DNA of 64,000 bases from Narthecium ossifragum (lineage: Eukaryota > Streptophyta > Magnoliopsida > Dioscoreales > Nartheciaceae), in NCBI GenBank assembly GCA_963920575.1, contig OY986973.1:24019760-24083759 (forward strand). Reading direction: 5' to 3'. The notes beneath the pieces are model-generated. The model saw only the letters and a list, made by a program, of their open reading frames with translations, did no database searches and was not told the DNA's origin. Made by a program: the position numbers and the translations under genes. Shown piece by piece: positions 57,780 through 64,000 of this stretch. How positions within the stretch are numbered: position 1 is the first letter of the stretch; each line of letters starts with the position of its first letter.

Positions 57780-59313
57780 GCATAGATGCACCTAGGGATT
57801 CGCTGGATTACTCGGCCGATCTTTAGATGAAATAGAGACGAATGAATTAAAGGTATGGAAGCGAGTATGTCAGAGAACCTCACGATTTAGGGAGCAGCTG
57901 TATGATTTGCTCGGATTTTGGATCACACATTCATAGAGCATACGTGACTGTGATTTCCCTAGAAAGGTGGAACAACACGAGATATCATCGTAGAATACCA
58001 ATCTCAAGGTAGTATACTCTGGCATGGATTATTTTCATGGAATTCTTCTTGTCTAAAACCATCCGGGATGTTTTAAGCCATAGAATTTGGTGGTTGCGTC
58101 ATCTTAGGCGACTTCTTCTCTGTTCCGATGCTCTCTCTCTCTCTCTCGATATCGACCCTTTGGGGTCTTCTTGATTTTAGTTCCTGGTTTTGTTTTACCT
58201 AAGGTTCTTCATGACTTGCTCTTTATAGATTGTTGATTTCATTTTTATGACTCTTTGTCTACCAACCATCCTTTAAGAAATTGCAGCAAGATCAGCAATT
58301 CTTGACTTCTTGTGAACGAGTCTATAGTCTCATTAATATATGTGAAATTTTGACCACCGCAGTAAAGTCAAATCTCTCGTAAACTTTTTTTTTTTTTTTT
58401 GATTAGTTGAACCGCCCCGAGGGGCAGGCATGTTTTCCAGTCAATTAAGAATCTACCTGATAATTACATGAGCTCTGCAGTTGACGAAGTCTCAGTCGTT
58501 ATAGTGGTATCTATAGGCGAGCTTTATTATAGCATATAGCTGATTATATTCACACTGGACTTTCAAGCCATTTCACTTAAACCTGTCTCATAGGTCTGTG
58601 GATTAGTAGTCTCACAACAGTAACTATAGAGGACGCAGTTTCCATGCTTGCCTTGGTTTCAGCCCTCAGGTTAGGCAGGTCACTAGACTGCAGGTAGAGA
58701 GACCAAAATGAAGACAGAGCCATGCGGAGACTCAAAAATAAGACTGAGAGAGTCATGAAGACCTTTCACATGCCAGTTCAGGAAACCAGAAAATTGTATG
58801 TTATGGAGTCACTTTTACTTTTCCAGCTTTAAGAGTCGTTTCTGTTTTGGCGTCTATGACTTGGATGAAGAGGTTTGTATTGATGTGATCTATAGAAATG
58901 CTTGTGAGCTTCTAAAAGTATGCAATTTCAGGGTAATTACACATTTGACATATGGACATTTGCATGTCAGTATTCCTTTCTTGATCAATTGGCACAATAG
59001 GAGGACTAAGATTGTTTACAGGGATAGGATATATTGTAGTCCCTTATCTACCATCCAATCCTTTAGGATCAAGTTGCTTATGCTAAAGCGGTTGCAGTTG
59101 CCCGCTCGGCACGCATAGGCTAGCCTTTGAGGCTAGAGTGTCACAGCCATTGTTGGCTGTAGCCGGTTTCGGCTAAACTGTTCAGGAAAAAAAAAGTGCT
59201 AGAATTTGAAATTTATAGTAGTTGCCATAAGCATTTATGTATGACATTGCTCTTTTCTTGATCGAATGCTACAACAGAAAATCTAAGATTATTGATGTAA
59301 ATATTGTGAACCC
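57780..59313. other. LecRK-C 3' flank
   Basis: Noncoding DNA recognisably related to the A and B flanks (for example 58600-58700 versus 40885-40985) but more diverged, so the C unit split off earlier. A CT microsatellite lies at 58133-58146 and a LINE-like tail at 58389-58435. Confidence 0.65.
58389..58435 (-). repeat. LINE 3' tail remnant
   Basis: Minus strand reads CCCCTCGGGGCGGTTCAACT then AATC and an A run, the same style of tail (stem then AATCAAAA) as the LINE ends at 3100-3130 and 16490. No coding remains. Confidence 0.5.
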
Positions 59314-61740
59314 CTACGGCATCGAACTCATTATATATGAGGAAGGATCAGGTGGCACAAGAACTGTGACACTTCCTTCGAGCATCTGAGTCACCTTATG
59401 CATTGAAGGCCTCAAGGATGGGTCTTCTTGGATGCACCAGATGGCCACCATCAGGAACCTCTCCACCCACGTCATGTCTGCCATGGCCTCTTCGTCCTCC
59501 TCCGGAATCAATAGGTCCAGCCGTCCTTCTCGGTAACAGTCATAAGCCCAGTCGACGAGCACGGCCGACTCTTCATTGGCCTGCTCGTACAGTAGATTCT
59601 TTCTGCAACAAATGACCTCCAGCAACAGGACTCCGAAGCTGTACACGTCGACCTTGGCCGTGATTGGCCTGTTGTTGAACCACTCTGGCGCAACGTACCC
59701 CTTCGTTCCTCTGATGCCGGTGTTTGTCCGCGTCTGGTCCGCTCCGAGAAGCTTCGCCAGCCCAAAATCTGAGATCCTTGCCACCAAGTTGTCGTCGAGA
59801 AGTATGTTCTGAGACTTGATGTCACAGTGGATGATCTGTTTGCTGCACTCTTCATGCAAGTACAAGAGACCCCTTGCAACCCCCAGCACTATCCGAACTC
59901 TTTGGTTCCATTCAGGCTTCTTGTCTCCAAAGAGGACTTCCGTCAAGGAGCCATTGCTCATGAACTCATACACCAGTAGGCGGCTTGGGCCGTCGTGGCA
60001 GAATCCGAGCAACCTGACCAGGTTCTTGTGGTGGGTCTGGCCGATCGACTGGACTTCGGCGGAGAATTCCTTCTCGCTGTCCTCATAGATCTTGTCTAGT
60101 TTCTTGACTGCAATCGACCCGGTCGCCGCCAAGAAACCTTTGTACACGGTGCTGTAGGCACCCCTGCCGAGCTCCTCCTTGAATCCCTTGGTGGCTTCGT
60201 TGAGCTCCTTGTAGGTGAAAGACTTCAGGCTCAACCCCGACATGCTCGTCCCCGGCCGGATATTGTGTTTCCTTTTGCTGGAGTAGTAGAAGAAGATCAT
60301 CAGCAGGAGAACACTCACCAGGACGGAGCTGCTGAGAAGGGAACTGCCAATGATGATTGCTGTCTTCCTTTGTTTCTCCACTACAACTTCAGTAGGAGCT
60401 GGCTGGGGCGGAGAACTCAGATTGGCTTTACGCACTTTGATCATAGCCTTTCCAGAATCACTGGTGTCGAGCCTCCCGTTTGACATTGGCAGCCTCTTCT
60501 TCCAACAATTCCCGTCCCGGAAGATGGCGACTGCACAGAAGCAGTCGCTCAGGCAAAGCGCTCTGCATCCGTCTTCAGATGTCGAGTTGTAGTGCTCGTA
60601 GTCCGCCAACGGCCAGTCCATGGAGCTCAAGTACTCGAACTCGTAAAGGCCTGAATCGTCTTCGTCGCAGCTCTGTGTTGCGAAGCCCGGCTTGCAGCCT
60701 TTGTATTTCCTGTCCGGATCGAAGAAGGAGTACTGTGGGGGACAGTAGCAGTCCGTCATATTGTTATCGGTGCCCGTACGGCAATAGCTATTGAACCCGC
60801 AGAACCCGCTGCCGAAATCCGTCCTCAGGGTACTGCATATATCCGAAGGCCGGAAGGGCAAGGACACCAGGGACCACCCGACGCCGTCGGGGAAGCTTCC
60901 TTTGGCTGCAGTCTTGTTCTTGGGGTAGGCGTATCGCCTGAATATACCATCGGGGTCCAGCGTCGCCCGCTGGTAGTAATCGGCTGCTTCTATTGTGCCC
61001 CCCGAGGCTATGCTGATACGGGATCCATTAGACTCCAGATAGATGTCGCCTGAGGAATCAAACACGAGCTGCTTGCCTTGTTTCACGGTGTTGCTCGCCC
61101 AGTATGGGGAGTATTGCTGCATGGTGGGCACGGCGATCAAGTATGCCACTAAGTTGCCATCCTGTTGCATAACAAACTTGAACCGGCCGGCTGTGTAGTC
61201 GGTGTCTTCGAGCCGAGAGACGAGTTGGCTGCCGAACGGGAGCGTCTGATTTGGTAGCATGGTATCGGTGGGGTTGTCGAAGCTCTGCCAGCTTGTCGTG
61301 CCATCTGCGGCGACAAGCATGAAGTTGCCGGTGTCTTGCATGACAGCATAGGCAGCCGGCGTGGTGGGGTTGATCGGCTTCATGATGCCGCCGGACGGGT
61401 CGACAAGGTTGAGCTGGCCACCGCTCGTGAGCGTAAGAGTCGACCCGGCAGCAGCCGGGGAGTCGAGGCTCGCGGACCAGGCGACGGTCTTGTTGGCAGT
61501 GTTTTCAAACCAGATGGCGAGGAGGAAGAGGGCGGCGTTGGACTCAAGAGGGCGGAAGCCGAAGGCGAAGTCGCCGGAGGAGGAGAGCCAGGATGTTTTG
61601 GGGCCTTGGGTGGTAAGAGATGAACCCAGGATGATCTTTCCGGATGGTTGAGCTGCTACGAAAGCCAGGGGAGATGGTCCTACTGCTAGTAGTAGCAGGA
61701 AGAGGAGGAGCGGTGGGAGATGGCCAAAGTGAGGAGCCAT
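59314..61740 (-). CDS. LecRK-C: G-type lectin S-receptor-like Ser/Thr kinase
   Basis: An intact intronless paralogue of LecRK-B with the same length, 808 residues from the ATG at 61740. An in-frame ATG 69 nt upstream (61809) would add 23 residues in front of the signal peptide; the inner start is preferred because it puts the hydrophobic leader (MAPHFGHLPPLLLFLLLLAV) at the N-terminus. Domains match LecRK-B: B-lectin, EGF-like, PAN-like, transmembrane helix and non-RD kinase (GRGAYSTVYKG, HCDIKSQN, DFG, APE). The lectin and PAN regions are almost identical to B, while the C-terminal lobe differs more (for example LLEVICCRKNLLYEQANEES; tail SSYIMSSMP). One residue is lost in the lectin part (LESNGSR for LEFSNRSR) and one gained in the tail. 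Both copies being open suggests both are maintained. Confidence 0.95.
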   Translation of the reverse strand: MAPHFGHLPPLLLFLLLLAVGPSPLAFVAAQPSGKIILGSSLTTQGPKTSWLSSSGDFAFGFRPLESNAALFLLAIWFENTANKTVAWSASLDSPAAAGSTLTLTSGGQLNLVDPSGGIMKPINPTTPAAYAVMQDTGNFMLVAADGTTSWQSFDNPTDTMLPNQTLPFGSQLVSRLEDTDYTAGRFKFVMQQDGNLVAYLIAVPTMQQYSPYWASNTVKQGKQLVFDSSGDIYLESNGSRISIASGGTIEAADYYQRATLDPDGIFRRYAYPKNKTAAKGSFPDGVGWSLVSLPFRPSDICSTLRTDFGSGFCGFNSYCRTGTDNNMTDCYCPPQYSFFDPDRKYKGCKPGFATQSCDEDDSGLYEFEYLSSMDWPLADYEHYNSTSEDGCRALCLSDCFCAVAIFRDGNCWKKRLPMSNGRLDTSDSGKAMIKVRKANLSSPPQPAPTEVVVEKQRKTAIIIGSSLLSSSVLVSVLLLMIFFYYSSKRKHNIRPGTSMSGLSLKSFTYKELNEATKGFKEELGRGAYSTVYKGFLAATGSIAVKKLDKIYEDSEKEFSAEVQSIGQTHHKNLVRLLGFCHDGPSRLLVYEFMSNGSLTEVLFGDKKPEWNQRVRIVLGVARGLLYLHEECSKQIIHCDIKSQNILLDDNLVARISDFGLAKLLGADQTRTNTGIRGTKGYVAPEWFNNRPITAKVDVYSFGVLLLEVICCRKNLLYEQANEESAVLVDWAYDCYREGRLDLLIPEEDEEAMADMTWVERFLMVAIWCIQEDPSLRPSMHKVTQMLEGSVTVLVPPDPSSYIMSSMP

Positions 61741-61809
61741 GGCGAAGATAGGTTGTCCCTTGTTCTTTGAGGGAGATGGTGATCTCTTATAATTACAAGA
61801 GCCGTTCAT

Positions 61810-62588
61810 TAATTATTTGAATAGTATGATGGTTGGGGTTGGGCTCCCGTTTTCTAGGTCAAGATCCGCGAAAATTGGGCTGCAAGCAGCTCCCACTGAT
61901 GTTAGACTAACCGCGTCTCGAAATCGACTCGAGTTGACAAAGCATGCAGTAACGAGTTATCACGTCCCAACGGTTTATATGACTGGGTCTACACTCTAGT
62001 AATTACTAAGGACACTGGGTTATTTTATTTATAATAATATTGAATATACCTTTTTTATCAATGTCTAAAACACTCTTGCTCGTATTCCCGTAAGTATAGT
62101 TTGGTTTTTAGAAACCAAACAAATTATATGTAGATCGGTCCTAAAAATTCAACATTTTATTTTATATTTGGTTTTAAAAAATCAAACATGCGTTTTATGT
62201 TTGATTTTAAAACATCAAACATGTGTTTTATGTTTCATATATATCCCTCAGGTGCCGAAGGCACCGGTGCATATCCAACAAAATGCTTAATGATTCTACG
62301 AAGAAATCCTAGCAAAAATAATGTTATAAACTGATCAAAATCATCAAAGAACTCAACTTTTCTGCTACTCATCAACACAGAAACCATTTAGATGAGTCGG
62401 AGTCGGATCGTAACTCCAACAATTTGAATTTGAGATATTTGCTCGCATAACATGTTTAAGATCTTATGAGAGATTCAAGTATTCAACGCTTCGCTTGCAA
62501 ATTAGATGGTGAGCGCGGTAGAGGGGTTTTTTTAGAGAGAGAGGTGAGTCGAGGCGTGGTAACCTATAATCTGGTGCGCTGGTTAAGA
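61810..62588. other. LecRK-C upstream flank, no gene
   Basis: Homology to the A and B 5' flanks ends near 61910. Beyond it, repeated ATGTTTGATTTTAAAA and CATGTGTTTTATGTTT segments (about 62160-62240) are seen, otherwise AT-rich DNA. Confidence 0.6.
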
Positions 62589-62748
62589 CATGCATGTGAT
62601 CTCCTTGATGAGTTGAGTTAATCTTTTATTCAAATATTTTGTCTTCAAACTTCTTTCCCTCAAGTCTGCATGCATGTGATCTCCTTGATGAGTTGAGTTA
62701 ATCTTTTATTCAAATATTTTGTCTTCAAACTTCTTTCCCTCAAGTCTG
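62589..62748. repeat. Perfect 80-bp tandem duplication
   Basis: CATGCATGTGATCTCCTTGA... to ...CCTCAAGTCTG occurs twice head to tail (62589-62668, 62669-62748) with no difference seen by eye in the shared part, so the duplication is recent. Confidence 0.9.
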
Positions 62749-62869
62749 CGGTGAAGCTTCTCAAAATGACTTCCCAAGTCAACAAAAGCCCCGCTTCCTT
62801 GAAGCTGCATGGTTGCTTTTCCAAAGTCCTGTAGCCATAAATAAGACTTCTACATGGGCTTTGATTGGG

Positions 62870-63085
62870 GTACATGTGCATGTACCCCCAATAGGTGCAT
62901 GTACCCCCAATAGGTGGCATTCAAAGGCGAACCCTAATTTGAGTACATGCCGCATAGGCATGTCACGAATGCACATGTCTACGTGGCCACCCACACCTAT
63001 CATAGGATTGAACTGGGATGTGTGCCCGGTTCAATCCTACGATAGAGATTTGTATACATGGGTACATCCCATGTACACAAATCTT
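62870..63085. repeat. Cluster of hairpins with tandem GCATGTACCCCC units
   Basis: In order: GGGGTACATGTGCATGTACC (62876-62895) with a tandem AATAGGTGCATGTACCCCC; an inverted pair CTATCATAGGATTGAAC / GGTTCAATCCTACGATAG (about 62997-63046); and GATTTGTATACATGGG / CCCATGTACACAAATC (about 63047-63084, one mismatch). GGTTCAATCC resembles a tRNA B box, but no tRNA can be folded. Confidence 0.7.
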
Positions 63086-63665
63086 TTTCCTTCAGGAGCT
63101 ATGTCACCTCCCCTCTCTCCCTCCCATTCTCTCTCACTCTTCTCCTCTCTCTCTCCTTCATTCTCTATATCTCTCTCCTTTCATGTGTGTATATGGCCCA
63201 GTCATGTACACAAAACAATTCTCCTTCTACATTGACTGCAGGGGTAATGACGTTAAATAATTTTTTTCTTTTAAAGTACGTCATTGAACAGCTTCCAAAT
63301 TACATAATTTATCTCTTACAACATCCAAACATATTATATATAATCTTTAACTTCAAACATACTTGAGATCTGATGCCCTCTTTTATGCGAATAGTAATTT
63401 GCCATCGCCGAGCATCTTTAAGCCCCAAACCCCTCATGGATCTATGCCGGCAAACTTTTTCCCAAGCAATCACGGAAGTACCACCTCGCCTCCCCTGTCA
63501 TAAGAAGTGTCTCACAAGTTGATCAATCTTATTCAAAATACAGATAGGGATTGGCCTCGCCATCATCACCACTCTCCTTGCACAAGCAAGTCGATTGACG
63601 GTCTTATTGAGTAGCTTGTCTTGGACCGCCTCTATAATAAATTTGAAATCCTTATTATATATACA
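63086..63665. other. No gene seen
   Basis: A CTCTCTC-rich stretch lies at 63110-63180. The rest is unassigned AT-rich DNA. Confidence 0.55.
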
Positions 63666-64000
63666 ATATGTCAGAGATTACAAAGCCCTAACTCTAGTAG
63701 AGACAAGGAGAGTTTCTCTCTAAAGTTGCCTACATTCTCACACCTCTCACAATGGCCACAGAGATTACAGAGGTTTGCTAGAGAGGATGAACGTCCCTCT
63801 AGGATCTCAAGAAGTATCTCTCTCTCTCAACTTCTTTGACTCTCACCAAACCCTAACTCTCATAACCCTCTTCAGAGCATACAAAGGAAAATCTTAGAAG
63901 CACAAGAAGCACACAAAGAAGACCTAGAAAACCCCTATTTATAGATCCCAAATAATTTAGAATCGGAGTAGATCTAAACCGTCCAATTTTCCCGTCTTCA
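63666..64000 (-). repeat. Partial TGTTG-type LTR running off the window
   Basis: Matches 28160-28345 of the solo LTR at 27971 (for example AGAGATTACAAAGCCC, TTGCCTAC, CTCACACCTCTCACAAT, TATTTATAG and GGAGTAGATCTAAACCGTCC). It includes a minus-strand TATAAATAG near 63938. The hairpin-array part would lie beyond position 64000. Confidence 0.75.

Noticed and set aside
61741..61809. A 23-residue N-terminal extension of LecRK-C from an upstream ATG
   Set aside because: It would bury the signal peptide, and the A and B copies do not keep the frame, so the inner ATG is preferred.
63025..63046. A tRNA B-box-like GGTTCAATCC
   Set aside because: No A box or acceptor stem at the right distance; the word is one arm of an inverted repeat.

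Overview
This is a window from a flowering-plant nuclear genome, most likely a monocot, although that placement rests on the general look of the genes and was not tested. The evidence is spliced plant transcription-factor genes (SPL with a miR156 site; a PHR-type MYB-CC gene), G-type lectin receptor kinases, nested Ty1/copia and Ty3/gypsy retrotransposons, solo LTRs with 5-bp target duplications, Tourist-like and hAT-like MITEs, and LINE 3' ends. No tRNA, rRNA, CRISPR or prokaryotic feature was recognised.

Layout. 1-3.1 kb: low-complexity DNA, a large purine/pyrimidine inverted repeat, an isocitrate lyase relic (minus strand) and a LINE 3' end. 3.4-5.9 kb: a three-exon SPL9/15-type gene (minus) with an exact miR156 complementary site. 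6-11.2 kb: noncoding DNA with a hAT transposase relic, tandem repeats and a Tourist-like MITE. 11.3-13.05 kb: a seven-exon MYB-CC (PHR/PHL-type) gene (minus), reconstructed exon by exon with phases that close. 13.5-64 kb: a G-type lectin receptor kinase (LecRK) cluster, all minus strand, expanded by duplication and then loaded with transposons: LecRK-A (truncated pseudogene, 23.8-24.7 kb), LecRK-B (intact, 41.6-44.0 kb), LecRK-D (3' relic near 57 kb) and LecRK-C (intact, 59.3-61.7 kb). The A and B units share flanking LINE and solo-LTR relics, so those insertions predate the duplication. Other insertions are unit-specific and show clean target-site duplications: a Ty3/gypsy element in A, two solo LTRs and two copia elements in B, and a non-autonomous LTR element between B and D.

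Three solo LTRs of one long-LTR family (about 2.4-2.9 kb, minus-sense, TGTGAGGACC...GTGACA) each lie inside another LTR element. The most unusual structure is a set of hairpin arrays built on GATCGATC-type self-complementary cores. They occur in the LTRs of at least two different retrotransposon families, and at about the same offset in two solo LTRs that use different core sequences.

Functionally, the genes expected to be active are the SPL regulator, the MYB-CC regulator and the two LecRKs. The LecRKs are non-RD receptor kinases of the kind associated with immune perception. Nothing suggests an operon-like pathway; the LecRKs are a tandem paralogue cluster.
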